64,000 nucleotides of DNA, from the NCBI RefSeq assembly GCF_006265175.1, contig NZ_VDCQ01000014.1, forward strand, positions 62,001 to 126,000. The letters are read 5' to 3'. Both the position numbers and the translations under genes were made by a program. The notes under the pieces are model-generated. The model ran no database searches and had not been told where the DNA came from. It worked only from the letters and a program-made list of their open reading frames with translations. Positions 8,838-17,776 of the stretch are shown here, one piece after another (position 1 is the stretch's first letter; the number at the start of each line of letters is the position of its first letter). Source of the DNA: Paenibacillus hemerocallicola (GTDB lineage Bacteria > Bacillota > Bacilli > Paenibacillales > NBRC-103111).

Positions 8838-9866
8838 ATGCGAGAAGTGAGCAAGGGGAAGATAAAAATCGGTCAGATCGGTGTCGGTCATGTTCATGCA
8901 GCGGGGAAGATGGAAGCTTTGAGACGGCTTTCAGACATCTTCGAGGTGGTCGGTGTAGCGGAGCCCGACCCGGTATGGCGCGAAAAAAATGGAGGCAAGG
9001 CCGTTTATAATGACTTGCCGTGGATGACGGAAGAACAGCTGTTGAACACTCCCGGACTTCAGGCTGTAGCTGTGGAAAACGACGAATTCGATCTCGTGCC
9101 GACAGCCTCCCGCTGCATCGCCGCAGGGATGCACATCCATTTGGATAAGCCCGGCGGAGAAACGCTTCCCCCCTTCAGGGAAATGCTGGCCGAGGCGGGA
9201 AGGAAAAAGTTGACGGTGCAGCTCGGCTATATGTACCGCACGAACCCGGCGATCCGGTTTTGCTTGCAGGCTGTCCGCGAAGGCTGGCTCGGCCAAATTT
9301 TTGAAGTTCACGCCGTCATGAGCATTACGCAGGACAAAAATGCCCGGGAATGGCTTGCCCGCTACAAAGGCGGCAATATGTACATTTTCGGCGGGCATCT
9401 GATCGATCTGGCGCTCAGCATGCTGGGGAAGCCCGACAACATCACGCCTTACCAACGCAGAACGCAACCGGAAAAGGACGATTTGTACGACAACGGGTTT
9501 GCCGTGCTGGAATATCCGAAAACCGTGGTGAGCATCCGCTCCTCGGCGATCGAGGTAGAGGGATTTTCCAGAAGACAGCTCGTCGTCTGCGGCGATCAAG
9601 GCACGATCGACATCCGTCCCATCGAACCTCCGCATCACCGTCTGACGGAATCGCCGAAGCTGCGGATGGCGTTGGCACAACCGCGCGGCGGCTTTCAAGC
9701 CGGTTATCAGGAGGTGCCGCTGCCGCCTTTGGGCAAGCGTTACGATGCACAGCTTATCGAGTTCGCGCGTATCGTTCGAGGGGAAATCGAAAACCCCTAC
9801 ACGCTTGAGCATGAATTGCTTGTGCAGGAATCGCTATTGAAGGCATGCGGCTATCCCATACAATAA
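8838..9866 (+). CDS. Gfo/Idh/MocA-family oxidoreductase
   Basis: 342 residues with an N-terminal Rossmann fold (IGQIGVGHVHAAGK), the family's HLDKPGGETL segment in place of the common EKP, and GGHLIDLALSMLG, which carries the His-Asp pair used for catalysis in many members. It should be an NAD(P)-dependent sugar or cyclitol dehydrogenase, or an enzyme of redox epimerisation. I chose ATG 8838 because AGGGGG lies 7 bp upstream; longer frames would overlap the previous gene. It is probably translationally coupled to the MDR dehydrogenase. The substrate cannot be read from the sequence. Confidence 0.85.
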   Translation: MREVSKGKIKIGQIGVGHVHAAGKMEALRRLSDIFEVVGVAEPDPVWREKNGGKAVYNDLPWMTEEQLLNTPGLQAVAVENDEFDLVPTASRCIAAGMHIHLDKPGGETLPPFREMLAEAGRKKLTVQLGYMYRTNPAIRFCLQAVREGWLGQIFEVHAVMSITQDKNAREWLARYKGGNMYIFGGHLIDLALSMLGKPDNITPYQRRTQPEKDDLYDNGFAVLEYPKTVVSIRSSAIEVEGFSRRQLVVCGDQGTIDIRPIEPPHHRLTESPKLRMALAQPRGGFQAGYQEVPLPPLGKRYDAQLIEFARIVRGEIENPYTLEHELLVQESLLKACGYPIQ

Positions 9867-9878
9867 GGAGACACAACG

Positions 9879-10859
9879 ATGAAAGCAATTTTGCTGGATG
9901 AGTCGGCGCAACGGCTATATATAGGAAATACCCCGGAACCCGTTCCGGGCGATGACGAACTATTGGTTTCTGTGCGAGCGACGGCGCTAAATCGCGCCGA
10001 CCTGCTTCAACGAAGAGGCCTATACCCGCCGCCTCCGGGGGCGTCGGACATTATTGGATTGGAAATGGCCGGTGTTGTGGAACGAGTGGGAAGTCAAGTG
10101 CAAGGCTGGAAGACAGGGGACAGGGTGTGCGCTTTGCTGCCGGGCGGCGGTTATGCGCACAAGTCGGTCATTCCTTCCGGGATGGCCATGGCCGTCCCGG
10201 AACACTTCTCCTTCGAAGAAGCTGCGGCGATTCCGGAAGTGTTCTTGACTGCCTACTTGAATTTGTTCGTCTTGTGCGGACTGAAGGCAGGCGAGCATGT
10301 GCTCATACATGCCGCCGCCAGCGGCGTCGGGACTGCCGCCATTCAATTGGCCAGAGAAGCGGGTGCGGTCCCGATTGCGACTGCGGGCTCCGGTAAAAAG
10401 CTGGAAGTATGCAAGTCGCTTGGAGCCAACTACTTGATTAATTACAATGAAGAAGATTTCGCCGCCAAAGTGTTGGAATATACGAGCGGTCGCGGAGCCC
10501 AGGTCATTCTTGATCCGATCGGCGCCTCCTATTGGGAGCAAAATTTCCGCTGCATCGGCCCGGATGGCAGATGGGTGCTCATCGGCGGTTTGGGAGGCAG
10601 CAAGGTAGAGCAATTGGACATCACTTCGTTCATGGCCAAACGAATCAAGCTTATTTTTTCCACGCTGCGTTCGCGCTCGTATGCGGACAAAATAGCCTTA
10701 ACCGAGCAGTTCGTGCGTTTTACTGCCGATAGATTTGCCTCGGGCAAGCTGGTGCCGGTGTTGGATAAAGTGTTCGACTGGACAGAGGCGATGGCCGCGC
10801 ATGAGTATATGGAAAATAATCGTAACATTGGGAAAATCGTATTGACGGTACATTCATAA
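9879..10859 (+). CDS. Zinc-free quinone oxidoreductase-like MDR protein
   Basis: 326 residues of the quinone oxidoreductase/PIG3 branch of the MDR superfamily: NRADLLQRRGLYPPPPG, GLEMAGVVERVG, and the cofactor-binding HAAASGVGTAAIQLA near residue 149. No zinc ligands are expected in this branch and none are seen. Likely role: NADPH-dependent reduction of a quinone or an alpha,beta-unsaturated carbonyl. AAGGAG precedes ATG 9879, 12 bp after the Gfo/Idh gene. In this operon it may reduce an enone formed by the preceding dehydrogenases, but this is inference. Confidence 0.85.
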   Translation: MKAILLDESAQRLYIGNTPEPVPGDDELLVSVRATALNRADLLQRRGLYPPPPGASDIIGLEMAGVVERVGSQVQGWKTGDRVCALLPGGGYAHKSVIPSGMAMAVPEHFSFEEAAAIPEVFLTAYLNLFVLCGLKAGEHVLIHAAASGVGTAAIQLAREAGAVPIATAGSGKKLEVCKSLGANYLINYNEEDFAAKVLEYTSGRGAQVILDPIGASYWEQNFRCIGPDGRWVLIGGLGGSKVEQLDITSFMAKRIKLIFSTLRSRSYADKIALTEQFVRFTADRFASGKLVPVLDKVFDWTEAMAAHEYMENNRNIGKIVLTVHS

Positions 10860-10915
10860 ACCGGATTTGATGAATCACAGACGGTTTTACCGAAACAAGA
10901 AAGGAGAGAACTGCT

Positions 10916-12376
10916 ATGATGACGCCTGAGCAATATGTCGAGAGCTTGCGATCGCAGCAGAAGGAAGTTTATTTCATGGGCGACCGGGTGGACAATGTCG
11001 TGGATCATCCGGCGATGCGTCCGCATATTCATGCGGCGTCTGTGACTTACAAGCTCGGTACCGATCCGGAATACGAGCAGTTGGGGACAGCCCGGTCCCA
11101 TCTGACGGGCAAAACGATCAACCGATGGACGCACATTCCGCAAAATCAGGAGGATCTGGTGAAGAAAGCGCAGATGCTGCGGGTTGCGGGACAAATTACG
11201 GGAACATGCTTTCAGCGATGCGTCGGGATGGATGCGCTGATCACGCTTTATACCGTTACATGGGACATGGATCAGAAGCTGGGCACGAACTACCATGAAC
11301 GGTTTCGATCGTTTCTCGTCAATACCCAAGATCATGACTATATGACCGTCGGGGCGATGACGGACCCTAAGGGCGATCGCTCCAAACGGCCGTCTCAACA
11401 GCACGATCCCGATCTGTACGTCAGAGTCGTGGAGAAAAATGACCGGGGGATTATCGTAAGGGGAGCCAAGATGCATCAGACCGGCGCGGTCAATTCGCAC
11501 CAGATTTTGGTGATGCCGGGGATGGGCATGTCGCCCGAGGAGGCGGAATATGCGGTTTCTTTCGCTGTCCCTGCGGATGAGTTGGGGATCGTGTACGTTT
11601 TCGGCAGACAGGTGAATGACAGCAGGAAATGGGAAGGGAGTATCGATCAGGGCAATCCGGTCTATGGCGTCGTCGGCGGGGAAGCGCTCATCATATTCGA
11701 AGATGTGTTTGTTCCGTGGGAACAAGTATTCATGTGCGGGGAAACGGACTTCACGGGTATTTTGGTCGACCGGTTCGCGTCTTATCACCGGCAAAACTAC
11801 GGCGCTTGCAAGGCCGGCAATCTGGATGTCCTTATCGGCGCCACCACGGAAGTTGCCGAAATGCACGGCGTACTGAAAGCCGGACATGTCAGAGACAAGC
11901 TGGCGGAGATGGCTCATCTGGTGGAGACGATGTACGGCGGAGCTTTGGCGTGCTCCTACAACTGTTCGACCCTGGAGTCGGGCGCAGCATTCGTTGACCC
12001 ATTGATTGCGAATACTTCCAAATACAATACGGGACGCTACTATCCCGAAGTTACGAGACTGGCCCAAGATATCGCGGGCGGGTTTATCGCCACCATCCCC
12101 TCCGAGCAGGAGCTGGATAACCCGAGAGTTTCCGGATATATAAGGAAGTATTACAAAACAGGCGAGCATGTCGACCCGGTAGAGCGCATCAAGATGGGGC
12201 GGTTGATCGAGAACATGACGGGGGCGACTCCCATCGTCGAATGCATGCATGGAGCGGGGTCTCCTCAGGCACAACGGGTCGTTGTGCAGCGCTCGATCAA
12301 TTGGAATGAGAAAAAGCAGCTCGCCCGGAATATCGTGGGGAAGTCCGAGCGGCATCAGATGCCGGAGGCCGAATAG
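10916..12376 (+). CDS. abfD: 4-hydroxybutyryl-CoA dehydratase / vinylacetyl-CoA isomerase (AbfD-like)
   Basis: 486 residues of the HpaB/AbfD flavoprotein family. The [4Fe-4S] ligands known for Clostridium aminobutyricum AbfD (Cys99, Cys103, His292, Cys299) all appear one position earlier: Cys98 and Cys102 in TCFQRCVG, His291 and Cys298 in HRQNYGAC. Other reported active-site residues also align (Gln100, Thr189, Glu256, Tyr295, Lys299, and Glu442 for Glu455). Plain aromatic hydroxylases of the family lack this cluster, so a radical dehydratase taking 4-hydroxybutyryl-CoA to crotonyl-CoA is well supported; a related 4-hydroxyacyl-CoA remains possible. AAGGAGAG precedes ATG 10916. The next genes supply CoA ligation, hydration, oxidation and thiolysis. 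The AbfD enzyme is oxygen-sensitive, which suggests function under low oxygen. Confidence 0.88.
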   Translation: MMTPEQYVESLRSQQKEVYFMGDRVDNVVDHPAMRPHIHAASVTYKLGTDPEYEQLGTARSHLTGKTINRWTHIPQNQEDLVKKAQMLRVAGQITGTCFQRCVGMDALITLYTVTWDMDQKLGTNYHERFRSFLVNTQDHDYMTVGAMTDPKGDRSKRPSQQHDPDLYVRVVEKNDRGIIVRGAKMHQTGAVNSHQILVMPGMGMSPEEAEYAVSFAVPADELGIVYVFGRQVNDSRKWEGSIDQGNPVYGVVGGEALIIFEDVFVPWEQVFMCGETDFTGILVDRFASYHRQNYGACKAGNLDVLIGATTEVAEMHGVLKAGHVRDKLAEMAHLVETMYGGALACSYNCSTLESGAAFVDPLIANTSKYNTGRYYPEVTRLAQDIAGGFIATIPSEQELDNPRVSGYIRKYYKTGEHVDPVERIKMGRLIENMTGATPIVECMHGAGSPQAQRVVVQRSINWNEKKQLARNIVGKSERHQMPEAE

Positions 12377-12377
12377 G

Positions 12378-13139
12378 ATGGTATCGCCATTTGATTTGCA
12401 AGGACGAACAGCGCTTGTCACCGGGGGAAGTAAGGGGATCGGCTTTGGAATGGCATCGGCCTTAATCCGCGCCGGCGCCAAGGTGGCGATTGCCGGGAGG
12501 AACCAAACGGACGGGGTCCAAGCTGCCCGGCAGCTATGCGAGCATGGCGGGGAAGCGCATTTTTTCCAGGCGGACGTAACCGATAAAGCGCAAGTGGATC
12601 GGATGGTTCGCTCGGTGGCGGAGCGGTTCGGGCGGATCGACATTTTGGTCAATAACGCCGGGATGAATATCCGCAAGCCTCTGCTGGAAGTGGAGGAGAG
12701 CGATTGGGACGCCGTAATGTCTACGAATTTGAAAGGCATCTTCCTGGTGGGCCAGTCGGTAGTCAAACAGATGGCGGCACAAAACTCCGGGAGCATCGTC
12801 AACGTTTCATCGGTCCTGGGCGGTGCCGCGATGCCGAATCAATCGAGCTATGCCGCGTCCAAAGGGGGCGTCAACCAGTTGACGAAGGTGTGGGCGGCAG
12901 AGCTTGCGCGCTTCAACATCAAGGTCAATGCGATCGCTCCCGCCTATATCCGAACCCCCATGACGGAGAAGTGGCTCGAAGATCCGGTTCGTTACAAGGA
13001 GATCGTCGACAGCACGCTGATGGGTAGGGTCGGGGATGTATCCGAGCTTGCCGGACCCGTTGTATTTCTGGCTTCCTCAGCCTCATCCTACATGACGGGA
13101 CATATCCTGTACGTCGACGGCGGCTGGTTGGCCAAATAA
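12378..13139 (+). CDS. SDR-family oxidoreductase
   Basis: 253 residues, a classical short-chain dehydrogenase: [10 protein letters not shown] near residue 14, NNAG near 90, and the catalytic Ser of NVSSVLGG with SYAASKGG (Tyr and Lys) near 150. ATG 12378 starts 1 bp after the dehydratase stop, with GGAGG inside the end of that gene, so the two are probably coupled. Possible roles in this operon are 4-hydroxy or 3-hydroxy acid oxidation; the sequence alone does not decide. The C-terminal YVDGGWLAK end is normal for the family. Confidence 0.88.
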   Translation: MVSPFDLQGRTALVTGGSKGIGFGMASALIRAGAKVAIAGRNQTDGVQAARQLCEHGGEAHFFQADVTDKAQVDRMVRSVAERFGRIDILVNNAGMNIRKPLLEVEESDWDAVMSTNLKGIFLVGQSVVKQMAAQNSGSIVNVSSVLGGAAMPNQSSYAASKGGVNQLTKVWAAELARFNIKVNAIAPAYIRTPMTEKWLEDPVRYKEIVDSTLMGRVGDVSELAGPVVFLASSASSYMTGHILYVDGGWLAK

Positions 13140-13164
13140 ACATGTACAAGAGGAGTGGGGCGAC

Positions 13165-14007
13165 ATGTCCAAAGTGATAGTCGCAGGCGCGGGAACGATG
13201 GGCACCGGCATTGTCCAGGTAATCGCCCGATATATGCACGATGTCACCTTGATGGATATATCCGCAGAACAAGTGAACAGAGGTTTGGACACGCTTCACC
13301 GTCAATTTAACCGATTAGTTGACAAGGGGAAGATTAGCGAAGCGGAGAAATCGCAAATGTTGGGCTGCATTCGGACGGCGACGGAATGGCCGGAGGAAAA
13401 CTTCGACATCATGATTGAAGCGGCTTCCGAAAATATGGATGTCAAGCAGAAAGTGTTTCAACAAATGGAAACGATCGCTTCACCGCAAACAGTGCTGGCC
13501 AGCAATACATCATCTCTGGGCATCAGTCAGATCGCTTCTTCCGTGCAATGTCCGGATCAAGTTATCGGCATTCACTTTTTTAACCCTCCGGCGGTAATGA
13601 ATCTGGTAGAGGTCGTGAAAGGGATTCATACGCGCAGCGATATCGTGGAGACCAGCAAGCAGTTTGTTCTGTCCATCGGCAAGAAGCCAGTCGAAGTAAA
13701 AGAGGCTCCCGGTTTCGTCGTCAACCGAATGCTTGTGCCGATGATCAATGAAGCGGTCTTTATTTATTCGGAAGGCATAGCGTCAGCGGAACATATTGAC
13801 GAGGCCATGCGATTGGGGGCGAATCATCCGATGGGGCCGTTGGCTTTGGCCGATCTCATCGGCTTGGATGTGTGCTTGCATGTCATGGAAGTGCTTTACC
13901 AGGAATTTGCCGACGGCAAATACCGGCCTGCACCATTATTGAAGCGGATGGTCAGGGGTGGAATGCTGGGGAGGAAAACGGGTCAAGGCTTTTATTCCTA
14001 CCGCTAG
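13165..14007 (+). CDS. 3-hydroxybutyryl-CoA dehydrogenase
   Basis: 280 residues, the standard size of single-function 3-hydroxyacyl-CoA dehydrogenases such as Hbd/PaaH/MmgB. GAGTMG at residues 8-13 binds NAD. Catalytic residues are visible as Ser113-Asn114 (ASNTSS), His137 (GIHFFNPP) and Glu149 (NLVEVV), with APGFVVNR downstream. It oxidises (S)-3-hydroxybutyryl-CoA to acetoacetyl-CoA. GAGGAG precedes ATG 13165. It sits between the dehydratase/SDR pair and the CoA ligase, and with the thiolase and hydratase it forms a complete C4 beta-oxidation set. Confidence 0.9.
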   Translation: MSKVIVAGAGTMGTGIVQVIARYMHDVTLMDISAEQVNRGLDTLHRQFNRLVDKGKISEAEKSQMLGCIRTATEWPEENFDIMIEAASENMDVKQKVFQQMETIASPQTVLASNTSSLGISQIASSVQCPDQVIGIHFFNPPAVMNLVEVVKGIHTRSDIVETSKQFVLSIGKKPVEVKEAPGFVVNRMLVPMINEAVFIYSEGIASAEHIDEAMRLGANHPMGPLALADLIGLDVCLHVMEVLYQEFADGKYRPAPLLKRMVRGGMLGRKTGQGFYSYR

Positions 14008-14018
14008 GAGGATGTCGC

Positions 14019-15602
14019 ATGTGGAGTGAGCTGGAGATGGCGGGGGTTGTGAGAGAGTCGGTCTTCCAACGGGATGTGCTGGTGTACGCGGAGCGCCCCA
14101 GGAGCGTGAATGAACTTCTGCAGCGCACAGTGACCCGATTCCCCGATAGGGAAGCATTGGTCATGCACAATGAAAGTTTAACATACGAGGAAATGCACCG
14201 TTTCATTGAATATATTGCAAGTCGGCTTCATGGCGGTTACGGGGTGAGGAAAGGCGAGCGGGTCGCAATCTTGTTAGGGAATTGCATGGAATACGCTCTT
14301 GTTTTTTTCGCCTGCTCGCGAATCGGAGCGATCGCCGTTCCTTTAAATACGCGGCTCGCGCCAAAGGAAATTCAATTTATGCTGGAGCAATCGGGCAGTA
14401 TGGCGCTTATTACGGATATGGAATTCGCCGAGAAAGTGGCGGCTATCGATTCGGTATCCGCTAAATTTATAGTTGGCGGAGAACGGGAGGGGTTCGTTCC
14501 TTTCGAGAGGTTAATCGCTCCGGCGGAACCGGCTCCCCACACGAATATGGATGAACAGGAACCGCTGTACATTATGTATACATCGGGAACGACGGGGGTT
14601 CCCAAGGGAGCCGTCGGCAGTCATGCGGGTGTCATTCATGCGGTGATGAGCTACAGCCGGATTATGGGGACTACGGAGCAGGATCGCTCTCTGGATGCCG
14701 TACCCTTCTTCCATGTTACGGGTTTGGTCGGACAGTTGATCCACATGGTTTATACGGGAGGCGCCAATGTCATCGTCAGGAGATTCCGATCATCCGAATT
14801 CGTCCGGGTGATGTCGGAGGCGCGAATTACGTTTACGTTCAATGTTCCCACTGTGTATGTAATGATGCTGCTCGACCCGTCGTTTCATCGATATCGGTAC
14901 GATGCGTTCAACATTCTCGCATACGGCGGCGCGTCCATGTCTCCGCACACGATTGAACAGCTCGAGAGGGAGTTTCCCGGCGTTCAGCTTTATAATGCCT
15001 ATGGCGCAACGGAAACGACATCGCCCGCTACGGTTATGCCTCCGAGATATTACAAAAGCATGATGCTTTCCGTCGGACTGCCGATCCCCGTCATCGAAGT
15101 GAAAATTGTCGACAGCAGCGGGGAAGCCTGCGCGCCTTCCCAGATGGGAGAACTGCTGATCAAAGGGCCCAATGTCGTGCGCAGGTACTGGGATAACGAG
15201 GAAGCCGACGAGAAATCTTTCGAAGGAGATTACTGGCGTTCGGGAGATATCGCGATGATGGATGAGCGTGGTTTTATTTATATTATGGATCGCGCCAAAG
15301 ATATGATTAACCGCGGCGGAGAGAAAATTTTTTCCGTGGAAGTCGAAAATATTTTGCTCGGTCATCCCAACGTGTTGGAGGCGGCTGTAGTAGGTATACC
15401 CGATCGCGTATTCGGCGAATCGGTGAAAGCCGTCATCGTGCCGAAACCGGGAACAACCGTCGATGAGGTGGAGATTCAGGAATTTGCCAGGCATCACCTG
15501 GCGGATTACAAAATTCCCCGGCAGGTTGAAATCCGTTCGGAGCTGCCGCGCAATCCAGGCGGCAAAGTGCTGAAATATTTATTGCGGAATGCGGTCTCTT
15601 AG
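14019..15602 (+). CDS. Acyl-CoA synthetase (AMP-forming)
   Basis: 527 residues of the ANL adenylating family. Signatures are YTSGTTGVPKGAV near residue 187 (ATP-binding P-loop-like motif), YGATETTSP, the hinge YWRSGDIAMMDERG with the DRAKDMINRGGEKI core, and a C-terminal GGKVLKYLL with the catalytic Lys. It would activate the pathway's free acid, for example 4-hydroxybutyrate, to its CoA ester. ATG 14019 is chosen because TAGGAGG lies 7 bp upstream, overlapping the end of the dehydrogenase gene. Acid specificity cannot be read from the sequence. Confidence 0.9.
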   Translation: MWSELEMAGVVRESVFQRDVLVYAERPRSVNELLQRTVTRFPDREALVMHNESLTYEEMHRFIEYIASRLHGGYGVRKGERVAILLGNCMEYALVFFACSRIGAIAVPLNTRLAPKEIQFMLEQSGSMALITDMEFAEKVAAIDSVSAKFIVGGEREGFVPFERLIAPAEPAPHTNMDEQEPLYIMYTSGTTGVPKGAVGSHAGVIHAVMSYSRIMGTTEQDRSLDAVPFFHVTGLVGQLIHMVYTGGANVIVRRFRSSEFVRVMSEARITFTFNVPTVYVMMLLDPSFHRYRYDAFNILAYGGASMSPHTIEQLEREFPGVQLYNAYGATETTSPATVMPPRYYKSMMLSVGLPIPVIEVKIVDSSGEACAPSQMGELLIKGPNVVRRYWDNEEADEKSFEGDYWRSGDIAMMDERGFIYIMDRAKDMINRGGEKIFSVEVENILLGHPNVLEAAVVGIPDRVFGESVKAVIVPKPGTTVDEVEIQEFARHHLADYKIPRQVEIRSELPRNPGGKVLKYLLRNAVS

Positions 15603-15679
15603 GGTTCCCCGAAACATGATAAAGCATTGCGGAATATGGAGACTACAGACAAGTGGAGCTAGCGGAGGGAGGAGATCAT

Positions 15680-16858
15680 ATGGAGGAAATTTACATCCTT
15701 GGGGGTTCGAGAACCCCATTCGGTAGTTTCGGCGGCGCCTTAAGAGATGTCGGCGCTGCGAAGCTCGGCGTCATTGCCAGCAAGGCAGCGATGAACCGGA
15801 GCGGCGTTGAGCCTGGCGAAATTGATTTTGCGGTTGTAGGCAATGTGATTCATTCCTCCAGCAATGCGTCCTATATGAGCAGACACATTTCCTTGGAAGC
15901 CGGACTCCCCGTCGCCAGCACCGCGCTGACGGTGAATCGTTTATGCGGATCGGGCATGCAGGCGGTCATATCGGCAGCGCAGTCGATCATGCTTGGTGAG
16001 GGTGAAGCGGGTCTGGCATGCGGAGCCGAAAATATGAGCTTATCGCCTTTTGCTTTGCGCGGATCTCGTTTCGGCACCGGGATCCGAAGCCCGCAATTGG
16101 ACGATATGCTGCAGGCGACATTGACGGACGAGTTTTGCGGGATCGGCATGGGGATGACGGCGGAAAATTTGGCCGAAAAGTACAAGATTACTCGGGAAGA
16201 GCAAGACGAATTCGCCTATTTAAGCCATAGGAGAGCGTCGAGCGCAAGACGGAACAGTGTTTTCGCCGAGGAGATTGCTCCGGTCGAGATTGCAGATCGG
16301 AAAGGTAATTTCCTGGTTGAAGCGGATGAGCATATTCGCGAGGATACGAGTCTGGCGGCGCTGGGCAAGCTGAGGCCCGCGTTCATGAAAGACGGTACTG
16401 TGACCTCGGGGAATGCCAGCGGAATTAATGATGGCGCAGCGTCGCTTGTTGTGTCAGGCGGCTCCTTCGTAGCCAGGCATAACAAAAAACCGTTGGCTCG
16501 CATCGTTTCCTGGGCTGTTTCCGGCGTAGAGCCAGCGATGATGGGAATTGGTCCTGCAACGGCAATTCCAACAGCGCTTATTAAGGCCAATCTTGCGCTC
16601 CACGATATCGATCGATTCGAAGTGAATGAGGCTTTTGCCGCACAGTATTTGTCCGTCGAGAAGATTCTTGGGTTGGATAGGGAGAAGACCAATGTTCATG
16701 GCGGGGCGATCGCCCTGGGACATCCGGTCGGAGCAAGCGGCGCCAGAATATTGCTTTCCCTCGCCTTGGAGTTGCGGAGAAGCAAATTGCGGTACGGCGT
16801 AGCATCCCTCTGTATTGGCGGCGGGCAAGGCATTGCTATGGTCATTGAAGCTTGTTAA
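15680..16858 (+). CDS. Acetyl-CoA acetyltransferase (thiolase)
   Basis: 392 residues, the usual length for a biosynthetic/degradative thiolase. The nucleophile Cys89 is in NRLCGSGMQ, the His of GHPVGASGAR and the second catalytic Cys of SLCIGGGQG lie near the C-terminus, and NEAFAAQ is present. It would split acetoacetyl-CoA with CoA into two acetyl-CoA. ATG 15680 is preceded by GGAGGGAGGAG; an upstream in-frame GTG at 15653 lacks such a site. A 77-bp gap separates it from the ligase gene, and it nearly abuts the hydratase gene after it. Confidence 0.9.
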   Translation: MEEIYILGGSRTPFGSFGGALRDVGAAKLGVIASKAAMNRSGVEPGEIDFAVVGNVIHSSSNASYMSRHISLEAGLPVASTALTVNRLCGSGMQAVISAAQSIMLGEGEAGLACGAENMSLSPFALRGSRFGTGIRSPQLDDMLQATLTDEFCGIGMGMTAENLAEKYKITREEQDEFAYLSHRRASSARRNSVFAEEIAPVEIADRKGNFLVEADEHIREDTSLAALGKLRPAFMKDGTVTSGNASGINDGAASLVVSGGSFVARHNKKPLARIVSWAVSGVEPAMMGIGPATAIPTALIKANLALHDIDRFEVNEAFAAQYLSVEKILGLDREKTNVHGGAIALGHPVGASGARILLSLALELRRSKLRYGVASLCIGGGQGIAMVIEAC

Positions 16859-16866
16859 GTGAATTT

Positions 16867-17679
16867 ATGATCGGAGATGAGAGGGGGATTCGTATCAATC
16901 TCACGAATGTGCACGTAGAGGTAGTGAATCGGGTAGGCCGCATCGTAATCGACCGCCCGCCGGTGAATGCATTGAATCGTCCCACTATATTGGAGCTGCA
17001 TCAAATTTTCGATTCCACTCAAGCGAACGTCGAGATTAAAGCGGTACTTGTGACGGGAAAAGGAAAATGCTTCGTCGCCGGCGCAGATCTGAAGGAATTG
17101 ACGGAAGTATTCGACGATCAAGCGAAAGCTGAAGAGATTTCGAGAGAAGGCCAGCGCTTGTTGGACAAAATTGAAAGATCCCGCAAACCGGTGATCGCCG
17201 CAATAAACGGCGCTTGTCTTGGCGGCGGGCTCGAGCTCGCGATGAGCTGTCACATGAGAATTGCCGCAGAAGAGGCTATATTCGGGCTACCGGAAATCAA
17301 GGTAGGGATTATTCCGGGGTATGGCGGTACACAGAGGCTCGCAAAGCTGACCAATAGAGCAAAAGCATTGGAACTCATCTTGACCGGGGAAGCCATAGAC
17401 GGGATGGAAGCCGCGAGAATAGGCCTGGTCAATCAGGTCTGCCCGGCGAATGAAGTATTGGCCAGAGCGGTTGCGCTGGCGGAAGCGATCGCCTTGGAGA
17501 GAAGCTCTGTCTCGGTGGAGCGAGCGTTGGATGCCGTCTTGGCGGGCACGAAGATGACTAGCGAGGAAGGTCAGGCACTGGAGGCGCAATATTTCGGCGA
17601 GTTATTTATGACCGGCGATGCCAAAGAAGGGATAACGGCGTTTCTGGAAAAGCGTAAGCCCGATTTTCACGATCTTTAA
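16867..17679 (+). CDS. Enoyl-CoA hydratase (crotonase family)
   Basis: About 270 residues with VAGADLKEL and ACLGGGLELAMSCH (oxyanion-hole segments) and the Glu pair in LELA and GLPEIKVG that defines true hydratases. It would hydrate crotonyl-CoA to 3-hydroxybutyryl-CoA, closing the step between the AbfD-like dehydratase and the dehydrogenase. The start is uncertain: ATG 16867 has a weak site, TTG 16852 overlaps the thiolase stop, and a GTG at 16909 follows a GAGAGGGGG tract. It is the last gene of the operon; a hairpin follows at 17687. Confidence 0.87.
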   Translation: MIGDERGIRINLTNVHVEVVNRVGRIVIDRPPVNALNRPTILELHQIFDSTQANVEIKAVLVTGKGKCFVAGADLKELTEVFDDQAKAEEISREGQRLLDKIERSRKPVIAAINGACLGGGLELAMSCHMRIAAEEAIFGLPEIKVGIIPGYGGTQRLAKLTNRAKALELILTGEAIDGMEAARIGLVNQVCPANEVLARAVALAEAIALERSSVSVERALDAVLAGTKMTSEEGQALEAQYFGELFMTGDAKEGITAFLEKRKPDFHDL

Positions 17680-17686
17680 ATCGCCC

Positions 17687-17717
17687 AGCTGACGCCGTTT
17701 GAAAACCGACGCCAGCT
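17687..17717. terminator. Imperfect hairpin between convergent genes
   Basis: AGCTGACGCCG pairs with CGACGCCAGCT with two mismatches around an A/T-rich loop. It lies between the ends of the convergent hydratase and FAD oxidoreductase genes. No clear T run follows, so termination strength is doubtful. Confidence 0.4.
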
Positions 17718-17776
17718 TGGCAAATGTCTATTACGCGTTCGGAGCGGGGCGCGGGAGTCGCAGCGTCAGTCCTCCG

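Noticed and set aside
10916-12376. 4-hydroxyphenylacetate 3-monooxygenase (HpaB) as the function of this gene
   Set aside because: The protein carries the C-x3-C and H-x6-C cluster ligands of AbfD, which aromatic hydroxylases of the family lack, and it sits among C4 acyl-CoA genes.
10529-12802. A very long antisense open frame (757 codons) across the dehydratase and SDR genes
   Set aside because: It mirrors codon bias of the plus-strand genes, has no ribosome binding site, and matches no family, while the plus strand holds a recognisable enzyme.
14790-15497. A 235-codon antisense frame in the acyl-CoA ligase gene
   Set aside because: His/Arg-rich shadow translation without a start signal.
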